Positions 38,801 through 47,827 of a stretch of 64,000 nucleotides of DNA are shown here, piece after piece. The stretch is from contig JAVTVY010025124.1 of assembly GCA_036873755.1 (NCBI GenBank), forward strand, positions 51,718-115,717. The letters run 5' to 3'. Each line of letters starts with the position of its first letter. Positions within the stretch are counted from its first letter, which is position 1. The position numbers and the translations under genes were made by a program. The notes under the pieces were generated by a model that was not told the DNA's origin, did not search any database, and saw only the letters and a list, made by a program, of their open reading frames with translations. The DNA is from Hanleya hanleyi. Lineage: Eukaryota > Mollusca > Polyplacophora > Lepidopleurida > Hanleyidae.

Positions 38801-41800
38801 CAAATAAATTTGGACATTTTCGTTTTCGATATGTTTGGAATCAAGAAACACATGCCCTGGTTTCAACCCCTTAAGTAAAACATGTTGCCGGCCTCATCTG
38901 AGTCTGACAGGTACCTGCAGATTGCTGTCTAAAATAACATTGCCAGCTGGTGACCACCTCGGTGTCAATACTGCTAGTGGAACAGTAGCTGGCTATGTTG
39001 TCCCTGCACATTGTGAAAACATTGTTCCCTCATCGAAATGTACTTTGTAACAGTTTTCAATGATGATGAGTACCACACCTGAAGTTGGAAGCCATTTCCA
39101 GAACTCCAAGTTATTTTAACGACCTATGAATATGATCGGGAATCCTTAGCCTATTCTTTGTAATGCCTGTCCGCAATCTTACCCCAAATTCAAACAGTTG
39201 GTAACCGAGACCGACTGGTTTAGGTTTCATGAGTTTTAAATACAACTCGCAAATATCTATATGAATGTTGTCGTTATCTTCGACACACACATAGCGGATC
39301 GAGATCTCGTTTTTTAAGGAAACTACTGTTAATAACTCACGTCGAATCGATGGAAGATATACCAGGATTTTCCGCGATTAAAACAAGCATTGCTTGATTG
39401 ATTTTTGAAACATATTTCAATATTTTCTATTGCTAAGATATGTAAGAAGTGAAAAAAATTGACGACTTCAGACTATTAAAAATCAACCATATGACTCCAA
39501 AGGAAAGCCTCGCGGCACCTCACATTCAAACTAGACTACTCAGGATTCTAGGACGTAGCCTTGTTATTTCAGTCACGCTGCTATTGAGTTTGTTCTTGTG
39601 AACCGGTAATTTTTTCCATTTGTTTATTCTTGGTTAATTGTTAACTGTTTTGCTGTCCTCCACTCGAGATGTCCCAACAGCGCGTTGGTTTTTCTGTTGA
39701 GTCATATGGTTGCTTTTTTGTCGGCAGACGTCAATTTTTCCACCTCTAACATACCTCACCAATTCGTCTTAATTAATGACGTCGGTGATTGGAACTCTCG
39801 CCACCCCGTGGACTTCCGTGCTGGCTTGTCGATCTCGCAATAACTCTCACGGTGAGAAAATTGTCTGGGTCCTGAAGTCGGCATGTAGACGGAAAACGAA
39901 ATTTTCAAACATGCATGCCTCTGTTTCCCTGCGGGTAGCCAATCAACCATCCAGTGGGACCTGCATATAGCGTACGCATTTCTCGCCTAGTAGCATTTGC
40001 TAGATCATTTATCAAATGTGACGCTCTTAATCGACTTCATAAAATATTATAGCAGAAACCTATGAAACAGGGCTGTACCACCAAGCGCTTCAATTCAAAG
40101 TTTCTCAAATTTGGCGATACATATTTCATGCTGATAATAAATTAGGAACAGGCACAATCAAAGCCTGATTGAGATATATTATTATCTAGATAACGACATC
40201 ACAACGAAAATCATATGGATTAAGAATACTGATTCACTTATGCCGGCATCATTGAAAACTGTTGACCCCTTCCCTCTTGCAGGAAACAGCCAGTGTTTAT
40301 GTACACTATGTATTGTTTTTTTTTTAATATTGAATATGGATTATGGACGCAGAAATGGGCGACGGCTGAATAGTGAATGACGCATTAGACGCTTGTATAT
40401 CAAATTTATTTATTTCTGGTAATTTTACAGGGCGGCCCCCGTTGGTATTACTTTCCTCGTGACAGCAAAACTAGCAAAAATTGACGACCCCTCCAAGATG
40501 TTTCACGATCTGGCGATATTCTCTGTCACCGCAATAGCTGGACACTTATTGCACTTGTTGGTCGTTCTGCCGTTGCTATACTTCATAGTCGTTCGGAAAA
40601 ATCCGTTCAAGGTCATTCAAGGAATGTTACCAGCTGCTGTATTCGCCTTTGGTTCCGAATCCAGGTCAGTTAATTAAGGCTAGGTATATAAAATTTGCAT
40701 AAATAAGGGACATCTCTGAGTTATGCCCGAGGAAGTTGGGGTGGACAGGTGTGGTCGGATGGTGAAGTTTTGGAATTAGAGCATCCAAAATGAATGCTCA
40801 CTGTCGAAATTAAGGATGGAAAAATACAAACGTTCTGTTTTCTTTGAGAATAAAATATATTGAAAAGTCTGAGAGATTTAATATTCTGTTTGTTCGAGGT
40901 GTTGATATTGAGTGAAATTGATATCCATTTCTTCATATTTTCTTTCAGTGCCGCGACTCTTCCCCTTACAATTAAATGTTTACAAGAAAAGAACAGAGTT
41001 GACCCACGTATCATCAAACTGGTCGCATCCTTGGGAGTCACTGTTAATATGGATGGAACATCTTTATATGGCGCAATTATACCTGTGTTTGTGGCTCAGA
41101 TGCATAACATCTCACTGAGTGTCGGGGATTGCCTGACAATTTGGTAAGACTTAATTCTTTCAGTGTGTAATTATATTTCTTTACATACATAATTTACATG
41201 CATACGTAGGGACTACCAGGAATGGTAATATTCACACGAAAAAAGTCATCATGCGTAATTACAAATATCTATCATCGGGTAAAAAGGCAAGGAAGAAAGA
41301 TTAAGTGGGACAAGGCTATGTCTTCCTGGCACCACCTAAACTTTCCATCTAAACTTATTTCGGAAGTTTTATGATCCAAGGTAACTTATAAACTTACATA
41401 GTATCTCCGTTACATTCACTGAAGATGACGAAATATGTAGGAGGCACAATATAATGTCAATATTGTAAAAGTGATGTGAAGTAGTACTCCTTTTGATCTG
41501 AAATCTCGATCTTAGTTATACTTTGGGTTTTGACAACGGAGCCATGGAACCGATTCTGTTAATCGCTTCTCTCCCGTCAGTAACTAGGTTGTGTATATTT
41601 ATATTTGAATCACCTTTGGCTTTGGTGCTGATCCTGGCTTGTGAATACGGTATTTAGAATACGAAAAGGTCATGAAAGACCTGGTGACGATTTCAATAAA
41701 CGCAGCATTTCAGAGACTTGTCGAACAGGGCTATACCACCGATCTAATATTCTCAAATTCTTTGGTTAATATCGTACACTGACGGCAAGATGCGATCCTA

Positions 41801-43824
41801 GCTTACATCTCCGACACTACGTTTCCTAACCTGTGTCTAATTCCGCTTAACCCGGTGATAGGGGCTGTATGAACGCCATGTGTTTACATAACCATGCTGT
41901 TCAAGTGAACAAGCGCAGGCAAAGCTTGACTCATATACACCATACACTGGAGAACGATTTGTCATCAGTAATACTTGTCAGTGACAAAGATTTTTTTCAA
42001 AGAACATCACGATGCCCTGCTGTTATTGAATAACCGCTTCTCTCTTGTGGGAACCCATCTTGTGTGTGTGTTTTTGTGGATTAATTGCATGCATATTGAA
42101 ATTGGTGCTAACTGTTCTACGAAAGAGATCTTGCGATAATTGACGCGAAATTTCTTTTGTGGACGACGGCTGAATATGGAATGTCGGACCTGATGCCTAT
42201 AACTGAATGTCGAATTCCATACTCGTATGTGAGACGGACAAAATTATGCCATTGCTTTTGTCTTTCCTGAAAGCGGTTAAACCCAAAACCTTAAGACAAA
42301 AAGCAACTAAGGAATATCGTTCATGAAGGTACCTATTTTAGTTGGGGAACAATAATTCTACTTATCAAATGACATCGATTTTCTATTGATGTCGATCGTC
42401 TTGGTGTAATTCGTTGCAAAAGTCACGTGTGGTGATTAGATACAACACGGGTGTCATCATTTTTCCTAATTGGGCTCGAAGAAAGTGGAACTTCACATTG
42501 AATCTTGGCTAATAATTTGATAAAACAGTCATATATAATCGACACTCCTTTATCGTGATATTGTACTTTAGAGAGGGTACACTCGGCACAGCACAATAAA
42601 TTATGCAAACATTTTCTCCTTCATCAAGTAACTATTACTTACTTTAGAAAAATAGTTATTCAACTGTATTCAATAAAATTGTATTTATTAAAGTATAAGG
42701 TGACCCACACATCGCCGTACCCTTCCCGATATATGTTGTACATTATATACATTTTTTATTCTCAGTCTGGCTTCATTATCGATAGCTGTAGGAGTCGCCG
42801 CGATCCCAGGGATTGGAGCAGTCTACATCTTGATGCTGCTGAGAACGGTGAATCTCCCCACAGATGATCTCAGCACACTTCTGGCAGTTGATTGGCTTTT
42901 GTAAGTGATTGCTCTATTAACGCTTCCTCCTGAGCATTACTGTAGACTTAGTATATAATTCTGAGCATATAATTTTGATATTACATCACATGTTGAGGTG
43001 GTCATTATTGATCCACTCTCAACCGTTCAAATTATTCACAGGATGAACGCAACCATAGACACCAGTAAGGTATGTTCAATTTCAATACAATATTGTTCTG
43101 AACTGTGTAATAAAATCGACAAGAGAATAATATATTAGTGTCGTGTAATGTCCCACCCTAAACATTCATAGTGTTTTCACATAGCCTTTCCTCAAGATAG
43201 AAGTCTAACTCAATATCTATTAAGACTGTGGTCCATCTTTCTATTTGTAATATCATATCGAAAACCAGCTCTCAAGTTCAGTCATCAACGTCCTAAACAT
43301 CCAAAGGCAGCTGTGCAAGTCGCCAGGGTAGGCTGAATACCTCACCGCAGTATTGGTCTACGTCAACTTTATCTGGGGGAGATCTAAAAAAATGCGATAC
43401 GTCCTTCTCTGCCTCTTCTTCCTCCTCCTTTTGACTTCCTTTATCCGGTTCCTTAACTCTTACACGGCTCTACATATTTCAGTTCAAGGGATTTCTGGTA
43501 AATTTGGCTATGCAGTTACGTAGAGTGGCCTGAAACCGAAAATAATTTGAAAAAAGGTTATCTAAAAGCCACTGGGGACCATGAATTGTCGGTCAGGATA
43601 GCTAAATGGTTCATTCAATTATTTTTTCTTTATCACATTTTAGGGTTCGCGTGGAGACGTCTGTCAATGTTATCGGGGACGGATTTGGCGCCTGCATCAT
43701 AGAACATTTATCTCGACGTGAACTTCGTCAACCGAAAATACATTTCCGAGAAAATAGAGAGAGCCAGCCTCATCATAGAAAACTTGAACTAGAATCTGCA
43801 GTATTGTTGGAAACAACCACATGA
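18244..43824 (+). CDS. SLC1-family transporter (EAAT-like), seven exons seen
   Basis: A sodium-coupled glutamate/neutral amino acid transporter-like membrane protein. Exons seen: 18244-18728, 19072-19114, 37069-37264, 40431-40664, 40949-41143, 42766-42900 and 43644-43824; all have GT-AG boundaries. Phases agree at every junction except 19114/37069, which needs an intervening exon of length 3n+1 that I could not find in the poorly conserved extracellular loop region. Known family features are in order: the cytosolic N terminus, MYLRFPGDLFIQLMEMLIIP, a GTNMIGLAISS scaffold helix, ESSAATLP (hairpin 1), NMDGTSLYG (TM7), AAIPGIG (hairpin 2), NVIGDGFGACIIEHLS (TM8) and a polar C-tail. In TM8 the usual D-R-x-R-T is V-R-V-E-T: the Asp that contacts the substrate amino group and the Arg that contacts the side-chain carboxylate in EAATs are both lost. 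It is either a transporter of altered specificity or a decaying gene. Confidence 0.88.
19072..19114 (+). CDS. SLC1 exon 2
   Basis: A 43 nt exon after acceptor TTCTCAG. It encodes NMVPDNLIEVCFMT, equivalent to the RNMFPPNLVEACF motif of EAATs, and ends at codon boundary ACG/GTGAGT. Confidence 0.88.
19115..19561. other. Start of SLC1 intron 2
   Basis: AT-rich intron. A diffuse duplication of the phrase GAAATG(T/A)TCTACAT is present at 19270 and 19405. No gene. Confidence 0.35.
19562..20907. repeat. 33 bp minisatellite, about 41 copies
   Basis: The unit runs approximately GTTGAAGGACCTGGTACCTG then GTTCTCTCAGAGC. Because 33 is divisible by three, the array reads through in long open frames on both strands: plus-strand 11-residue repeats like ALKDLVPGSLR, minus-strand repeats like FNALTEPGTRS (225 codons, 19547-20224). 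Copies differ at several positions and a few are broken near 20285-20370. It lies inside an SLC1 intron, so I treat it as noncoding. Confidence 0.9.
20908..22660. other. Intronic DNA, no gene seen
   Basis: No coding or repeat structure recognised except a GGGAC/GTCCC inverted pair around 22172-22190. Confidence 0.35.
22950..24390 (+). repeat. ~163 bp tandem units, forward (about nine)
   Basis: The phrase GGGGGCATCTG recurs near 22958, 23115, 23278, 23441, 23604, 23767, 23930, 24093 and 24254. Most units contain the palindrome CTGCGCATGCGCAG, which matches the NRF-1 consensus (YGCGCAYGCGCR), a GGAATTGTGGGAAAA block and AAATAGACGTTTTGGG. Confidence 0.85.
24400..25060 (-). repeat. ~162 bp tandem units, reverse (about four to five)
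   Basis: Same unit as 22950-24390 in opposite orientation, with CAGATGCCCCCTCAC near 24417, 24579, 24741, 24904 and 25056. Two adjacent units (24700-25000) are almost identical, which points to recent unequal exchange. Confidence 0.85.
25194..25218. repeat. Near-perfect palindrome around GGTCACGTGACC
   Basis: ATACAAAGGTCACGTGACC then TTGTAT: arms pair except for one extra A. It lies in the right-TIR-specific insert and centres on an E-box-like CACGTG. Confidence 0.7.
25400..25560 (-). repeat. tRNA-derived SINE-like sequence
   Basis: On the minus strand a perfect B-box GGTTCGAATCC sits at about 25486-25496, inside a T-arm-like GTCGTAGGTTCGAATCCCA. Upstream is a possible weak A-box. The sequence does not fold into a full tRNA by eye, and a non-tRNA tail follows. 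I therefore call it SINE-like rather than a tRNA gene. Confidence 0.45.
25561..26954. other. Intronic DNA, no gene seen
   Basis: Nothing recognised. GGACTAAAATGTCCC-type inverted pairs near 25618 and 25670 resemble the one at 22175 on the other side of the foldback element. Confidence 0.35.
26955..27552 (-). mobile_element. LINE C-terminal fragment and 3' end
   Basis: Minus-strand codons from 27552 to 27161 read the end of a LINE polyprotein after its RNase H domain: IPYSDFRP...LWD, NKLHEFK, RRCRIGHTRLTHEYLL and CIPCHEDLTVKHILIDC. These blocks are familiar from Jockey/I-type invertebrate elements. The 3' UTR ends GAATACGACATTAAACC and then a (CT)n tract (26957-26990). It is 5'-truncated at ~27552, in an SLC1 intron, antisense to the gene. 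Confidence 0.85.
26957..26990. repeat. (GA)n microsatellite at LINE 3' end
   Basis: About 15 GA dinucleotides directly after the LINE terminus, which may mark the tail of the insertion or its target. Confidence 0.9.
27553..28620. other. Intronic DNA, no gene recognised
   Basis: An open frame of ~130 codons at 27986-28381 is Cys-rich (CNNCF, CHLC, CFFCPCG) but matches nothing I know and is probably chance. Confidence 0.3.
28621..28990 (-). repeat. Dispersed repeat with TGACGTCA doublet
   Basis: Reverse-complement relative of 46390-46700. Both have a G-rich end, a (TTTAC)TAATTTGTCAT-type block next to AATTATTATTT, and TGACGTCACTGTGACGTCAT. ~70-75 % similar by eye. Confidence 0.6.
28991..29989. 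other. Intronic DNA, no gene seen
   Basis: AGGTCA-rich stretch near 29060-29110 and 29190-29220. No gene recognised. Confidence 0.3.
29990..33130 (-). repeat. Right arm of the inverted duplication
   Basis: Reverse complement of 11085-14963. It lacks the LINE insertion at 12914-13475 and part of the 11925-12258 RT tail. It has a local expansion of CTACCTCACTACT/CCTCATAAC-like repeats at 30575-30670 that the left arm lacks. The left-arm counterpart of its outer edge (~29990, GTCCAGATTTGATG) is fused to the dead SLC1 copy. Confidence 0.85.
32185..32360 (+). mobile_element. RT-family 3' UTR fragment
   Basis: TAATTCCGCTTAACTC...GGGCTAGGGGCCGTAGG and the hairpin GGTCAC/GTGACT (32268-32290), followed by GATTAAGAATACTGATCAGC. 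It is truncated at ~32360, where the left-arm copy continues. Confidence 0.7.
32570..33523 (-). pseudogene. YIDD reverse transcriptase, broken, with 3' tail
   Basis: On the minus strand, 33523-33068 encodes the catalytic block FTKRYIDDLLAVDNRYINDA, the KDIYPPFLDLKETT block, SRRLYDKRDDYNFDI and GPAYGVYISRLVAFA. It then shifts frame at ~33070 and degenerates to the terminal Tyr-Val region. The 3' UTR runs to the terminus at ~32571 (CTAGTCCGCC in plus sense). It is 5'-truncated. The 3' half belongs to the inverted-duplication arm; the 5' half is present only here. Confidence 0.8.
33524..34187. other. Mixed repeat DNA, no gene
   Basis: Holds a ~49 bp direct repeat beginning GTCGGCTGACCGTAAATACC at ~34078 and ~34139, and a worn piece of family B/RT 3' UTR around 33760-33850 (CACGGCCACTAGCACCGGC). 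Confidence 0.5.
34188..34870 (+). pseudogene. YIDD RT C-terminal fragment and complete 3' tail
   Basis: Starts at the DDYNFDIVNYPFLDSNIP block (5'-truncated), ~98 % like 53058-53741. One base is lost near 34384, shifting the frame before the terminal WRYVS. The hairpin CAGTCAC/GTGACTG and the 3' terminus GACTAGACGCTTGTAA (34858-34872) are intact, so the copy is young. Confidence 0.85.
34871..37068. other. SLC1 intron, no gene recognised
   Basis: Includes a (CAA)n tract and a 136-codon open frame at 36513-36923 that I do not recognise. The small SLC1 exon required between exons 2 and 3 may lie here or further upstream, but I cannot pick it out. Confidence 0.3.
35771..35808. repeat. (CAA)n microsatellite
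   Basis: About 12 CAA triplets. Confidence 0.95.
37069..37264 (+). CDS. SLC1 exon 3
   Basis: Acceptor TTTTCAG. Enters in phase 1 (two bases complete a split codon) and encodes VHGTNMIGLAISSIVFG, GDEAKPLLEFFSAL and SIFMW. Donor TG/GTAAGT. Corresponds to EAAT TM4c-TM5. Confidence 0.88.
37265..38487. other. SLC1 intron 3, no gene seen
   Basis: No element recognised. Confidence 0.3.
38488..38785 (+). repeat. ~300 bp direct repeat, copy 1
   Basis: Shares with 39046-39345 the blocks ACACCTGAAGTTG, TTTTAACGA, CCAAAATTCAAACA, ATCTATATGA and TTATCTTCGACA, ending at the ACTCACGTCGAA block. ~70 % alike. Confidence 0.7.
39046..39345 (+). repeat. ~300 bp direct repeat, copy 2
   Basis: Second diverged copy, 560 bp downstream of copy 1. 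The 260 bp between them are not repeated. Confidence 0.7.
39346..39950. other. SLC1 intron, no gene seen
   Basis: Nothing recognised. Confidence 0.3.
39951..40398 (+). mobile_element. Degenerate YIDD RT fragment and 3' tail
   Basis: Starts at the GPAYSVRISRLVAFARSF-like block and reads in broken frame through FLKFGDTY to a shortened 3' UTR and the terminus GACGCTTGTATA. It ends only ~32 bp upstream of the SLC1 exon 4 acceptor. Confidence 0.75.
40431..40664 (+). CDS. SLC1 exon 4
   Basis: Acceptor TTTTACAG. Encodes APVGITFLVTAKLAKIDD, the GHLLHLLVVLPLLYF helix (TM6) and the start of hairpin 1 (FAFGSES). Donor CCAG/GTCAGT. Enters and leaves in phase 2. Confidence 0.9.
40949..41143 (+). CDS. 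SLC1 exon 5
   Basis: Acceptor TTCTTTCAG. Encodes AATLPLTIKCLQEKN and TM7 with NMDGTSLYG, the sodium and substrate motif, then the VFVAQ segment. Donor TTG/GTAAGA. The hairpin-1 serine-rich loop reads S-E-S-S-A-A-T across the exon 4/5 junction, versus T-S-S-S-S-A-T in EAATs. Confidence 0.9.
41144..41690. other. SLC1 intron 5, no gene seen
   Basis: Nothing recognised before the RT remnant. From ~41510 the text GTTGACC/ACCGATTCTG-like resembles a worn piece of the RT 3' UTR. Confidence 0.3.
41691..42205 (+). mobile_element. Very old YIDD RT fragment and 3' tail
   Basis: LVEQGYTTD and SLRHYVS-like remains, followed by GTGTCTAATTCCGCTTAACC, the GATAGGGGCTGTATGAAC block, a hairpin with several mispairs near 41907 and the terminus GGACCTGATGCCT. 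The most diverged member in the window. Confidence 0.6.
42206..42765. other. SLC1 intron 5, remainder
   Basis: No gene or repeat recognised. Confidence 0.3.
42766..42900 (+). CDS. SLC1 exon 6
   Basis: Acceptor TATTCTCAG. Encodes hairpin 2 (VGVAAIPGIGA, versus IGAAGIPQAG in EAATs) and LPTDDLSTLLAVDWLL. Donor TTTT/GTAAGT, phase 2. Confidence 0.9.
42901..43643. other. SLC1 intron 6
   Basis: No gene. A 28 nt stretch at 43031-43058 lies between an acceptor-like and a donor-like site but would break the frame. Confidence 0.35.
43644..43824 (+). CDS. SLC1 exon 7 (last)
   Basis: Acceptor CACATTTTAG. Begins VRVETSVNVIGDGFGACIIE, then EHLSRREL and a polar tail of ~30 residues to TGA at 43822. The position-for-position match to the EAAT D-R-x-R-T-x-x-N-V-x-G-D motif shows Asp replaced by Val and the second Arg by Glu; the later Asn and Asp (sodium site) are kept. 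Confidence 0.88.
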
Positions 43825-44198
43825 ATAGTTAAATTCATTCCTGTACGTCAACCGCTCATGATTATGTGTCCTCTGCAGTACTCTCATTATACATGGGTTG
43901 AGCTCATTGAGGACAAATTTTGTATACCCATTGATATTTTTTTGCCAGAACTGGGACATGACGATTGGACATTCAAGTGACACAGTGGCAAGAACACATA
44001 TATCCGAGTAATCAAGAGGTCTGAGTAAATGCACAGTAATTCAGCGCTTGTATGAAGAAAACACATAATGACCATCTTTATTACATTCAATTAGACCAAG
44101 GGAAAACAAAATGGAATCAGTAAAAAAAAGTTAAAATTTATTACACATTCACACCCATTTAGGGTCAAGTGTCAAATGACCCTTGTCTGTTTGAGTTT
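43825..44198. other. SLC1 3' region
   Basis: No clear polyadenylation signal before the LINE. Nothing else seen. Confidence 0.3.
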
Positions 44199-46103
44199 CA
44201 GTTTCAGTTTTTTTATTTCACCAATCGTTTCAAATAATACATTGTATTTAAACAAATATATAACATACTGTATAATAAAATGAAGATTGCACAAATACAT
44301 GAAATTGGCGGGAAGAAAACCCCAAGGGGTTTGAATTATCCCAAATGAATAAACAGAGCATTATTTATAGCGAAATATGTAGCGTTATAAGATAATGTAG
44401 TAAGGGTGTTGGACACTTATAGGGAATGACGGTGACAAGAAAACTAAAAAAATGAACATAAAACCCTGTGTGATTGCTTGCCCGTATAGAGATAACGGTG
44501 TTACTAATATTTGCCGAGAATGTAGATTTTCGTTTGGGACTTGAAAAGAGAAATAGGAACACAATTTTGTAAATTAGAGGGGAGTATGTTCCATTCACGA
44601 GGGGCTTTGATTTTTAGAGTGTAGAACGATAAATCGGTACGGTAAAATGGCCTATAGAGGCCCCTAAGTTGACCTCTAGTTGGGTATGTGTGAATATTTA
44701 CTAATTTCGTAAAGTAATTCTGAAACTTGGGGGGTAGTACGAAAGGATGGTGGACAAATTTATGACAGAATTGCAGCGTGAGGAATAGATTAAGGTCAAC
44801 TAGAGTAAGTATTTTCAGGCGAGCAAATAATGGGGCAGTATGTTCATATTTACTAACAAGTGATATAGTTCTAATAGCTCTCTTTTGTAATGTGATCAGT
44901 GGCTGCAAATGAGTAGGGTATGTGTTGCACCGTATCAGATTACAATAGAAGAGGTAGGGATATATAATAGAATAATATAGTATAAACAGGGTTCGTTTGT
45001 CAAGACAATCTTTAATGCAATTTATAATACCAATATTTCTAGAGATCTTTTTACATGTTTCGCTAATGTGAGTTACCCAGGTCAGCTTATTGTTTAAGAA
45101 TACACCAAGGAACTTGAATCTGTCGACCTCATCAATGTCTTGACCATGCAAAGATAATCGACCTATATCGTTGCCTCTGACTCTACAATTTGGTTTTACA
45201 AACATATATTTGGTTTTGCATATATTCAAGGACAGCATATTGGCCGAGAACCAATTGTGCATTAAATGTAGTTCACGTGACATAATAGTAAAAAGTTGAT
45301 TCTGATCTTTGTGGGACAATACCGCACTGGTGTCATCAGCAAATAAAGTTATGCTAAGTACATCAGAGGCAGCATTCAGATCATTAATATAGATCAGGAA
45401 TAGTATGGGGCCTAGAATGGATCCCTGCGGAACGCCGCACGAGATTCCCCTAGGAGCCGAGGTCGTGCCATTATAGCTGACAGACTGATAACGGTCAGAA
45501 AGGTAACTTTTGAACCAATCATTACTAATTCCTCTAAATCCATAGTGTTCTAGTTTTTGAAGAAGAATATGGTGGTTTACAGTATCGAAAGCTTTCGAAA
45601 GGTCTAGAAACGTGGCTATGCTATAGAGCTTAGATTCTTTAGCTAAGGTTAGAGATTCATGAGATTCATTCAGCCATGAAAGTGGAGTGGTTTGATCTGA
45701 AACCGAATTGATTAGAACAAAGGATGACAAATGTTTCAAGGAATTCGTTAACACGTTTTGAAGCAATTTTTTCAAGCAATTTACTAAAGCACGGTAAAAC
45801 AGATATCGGTCTATAATTCTCCATTAATGTATTGTCACCGGATTTAAAAATAGGTGTCACCTTTGCCGTTTTCATCGCTAATGGCACGACTCCGGATTGA
45901 AAAGACAGGTTAATGATTGCGACGAGTGGTTTGCTTATAAAGTTGGCAACAAGTTTAACCAAAGATATACTAATACCATCAATGCCAGACGCAGAGTCTT
46001 TGGCTTCAAGAAGAATTTCATTAATCTCTGCGCTGGAAGATGGTTTAAATTGGAAATTATTTTGGATGCGTTCTGTCAAGAATTCACTGAAGTGTGAATT
46101 CAC
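44199..46103 (-). mobile_element. 5'-truncated CR1/Jockey-like LINE with RT
   Basis: On the minus strand the coding part runs from 46103 to 44504. The first frame holds the RT N part: a PLVAIINLSF block, AKVTPIFKSGD, NYRPISVLPCFSKLLEK and NQFGFRSNHST. A single frameshift near 45680 moves to a second frame with FLDLSKAFDTVNHHILL, GVPQGSILGPILFLIYINDL and the catalytic FADDT, then the thumb region and a terminal zinc-poor domain ending ILGKY. The 3' UTR ends AAAAACTGAAACTGAAAC near 44199. No endonuclease domain remains. Apart from the one frameshift the frame is open, so it is fairly recent. Confidence 0.9.
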
Positions 46104-46389
46104 GGATGGGATTTTTTCTGTATTCTAGTGTGTACAAATACTGTATATACGTGTCTGGAAGTGGGATTCGATTTTCTAAGAAGAAAATGGTGTTGAAAAT
46201 GTGATCTGGAAGAGTTTCTCTCGCGAAAAACTTTGTTCTATCAGTTTAGTCCTATCTGGGCTGGGTCAGGCCTTGTGGGCCAATTTTCGGCTCCCCACTA
46301 AATATTCTTTCTCCTTGAACTAGGGGACTGAAACTTACCACACTATACCCTTGGGTCAAGCTCGACTAGAAAATAAAACAAAATCCAAG
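46104..46389. other. No gene seen
   Basis: Nothing recognised. Confidence 0.3.
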
Positions 46390-46700
46390 GTGGTCGCTCC
46401 GATGACCTCACAGTGACGTCATCTTCAAACAGGTATTTTTTGTCGATTTTTCGATTTTGTTATTTATGTGTTTTCTTTGCAAAAGCTGAATGATAAATTA
46501 GTAAATAATAGTCTGGTGTGAAATAAAATAGATTTTGCCCAATATCCCTCGAAGACCTCTATATGCAAATAAGCTCAAAATGACCCAATATGATAAACTA
46601 AAAAGTCGCAGAGGGTCAGCTTTCATTTATTGTCGTTCCGGAGATAGGAAAGAAACTTTGGTAGGGAGGGGGAGGGGGGGGGGGGCGCATAATGGACCCC
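46390..46700 (+). repeat. Dispersed repeat with TGACGTCA, inverse of 28621-28990
   Basis: Contains CTCACAGTGACGTCATC, TAAATTAGTAAATAATA and a poly-G run (46663-46684) next to GCGCATAATGGACC. Confidence 0.6.
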
Positions 46701-47064
46701 GGGACTGGTAAGGTTAATATTATTGTGCATCAGTAGGTTGATCTAGCAGAATAAATCACATTTTTGAACGCATAGTATTTTGGCGCTTTCTTTGTAAATC
46801 ATCCATAATTGTCATATATTGACATGATAAATGCCACCTTACATGGAGTGAACTATTTGGACCCTAATACAACGAGAGAAACTACAATGATCATACTGCT
46901 ACTGGAAACGTTACAGTGGATGGCAGATAAATGATGACCGGGTCTGTGGATGCAAAGACGGCTGAATTAGCAATATATTTTAATGTAAACAGTCTGGACT
47001 TAAAGAGAACCCAAATGCTCTGAGGTCACTTTTGGATGGATGATTCAGAGTATAATGCCGCTTA
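46701..47064. other. No gene seen
   Basis: Spacer before the virus-like cluster. No structure recognised. Confidence 0.3.
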
Positions 47065-47352
47065 CCCCATTTATTTCAAATTTACCGGGTTTTCCACACC
47101 ACCACGCCCATAACCTTACGGGTCTAAAATCGATAAAATCATTACAAATAGTGGGTTAGCCTGTCGCTAGCCTTCTGAATTTTTCAACGCTACACCATAA
47201 GTTCCCCAAGTTCAAGTTGAAATAAGTTTTACATGTCAACTCACATTTATTGCAAAATGACACCGGTTTAAAGATGGAAAAGAAACACAAAATTTCAGCC
47301 GGCCTGAGCAAACACAATCATTCGATGGGGAAGATTACGCCCACGTCCGCGT
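47065..47352 (+). repeat. ~285 bp direct repeat, copy 1
   Basis: Over 95 % identical to 47542-47827, from CCCATTTATTTCAAATTTAC to CACGTCCGCG. It contains the TTACGGGTCTAAAATCGATA block and AAATTTCAGCCGGCC. Confidence 0.9.
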
Positions 47353-47541
47353 CCGTATCACAGCGCTATACTGTCTGGAGCCGACTGTGTGTGTACAGCT
47401 ATGAGTGTCAATGGCTGTGTTACCGTAGCCAGCGTGATAGGATAAAAATTCCTACTTTTCTTTCGATAAACCCGCTCCAATTTTCAGGGTGACATTATAA
47501 GGCTGTGAGGAACACACCTGAAGTGTTTTTACGCAGGTAAA

Positions 47542-47827
47542 CCCATTTATTTCAAATTTACCGGGTTTTCCACACCAAAACGCCCATAACCTTACGGGTC
47601 TAAAATCGATAAAATCATTACAAATAGTGGGCTAGTCTACCGCTAGCCTTCTGAATTTTTCACCGCTACACCATAAGTTCCCCAAGTTCAAGTTGAAATA
47701 AGTTTTACATGTCAACTCACATTTATTGCAAAATGGCACCGGTTTAAAGATGGAAAAGAAACACAAAATTTCAGCCGGCCTGAGCAAACACAATCTTTGA
47801 ATGGGAAAATTTCGCTGACGTCCGCGC
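47542..47827 (+). repeat. ~285 bp direct repeat, copy 2
   Basis: Second copy, 477 bp downstream. It ends directly at the ATGGCGG-rich promoter of the RING gene. It could mark an element terminus duplicated by recombination, but no inverted partner is seen in the window. Confidence 0.9.

Noticed and set aside
43031..43058. 28 nt possible micro-exon between SLC1 exons 6 and 7 that could restore an Asp
   Set aside because: 28 nt shifts the frame of exon 7, whereas direct joining of exons 6 and 7 gives exact family length.
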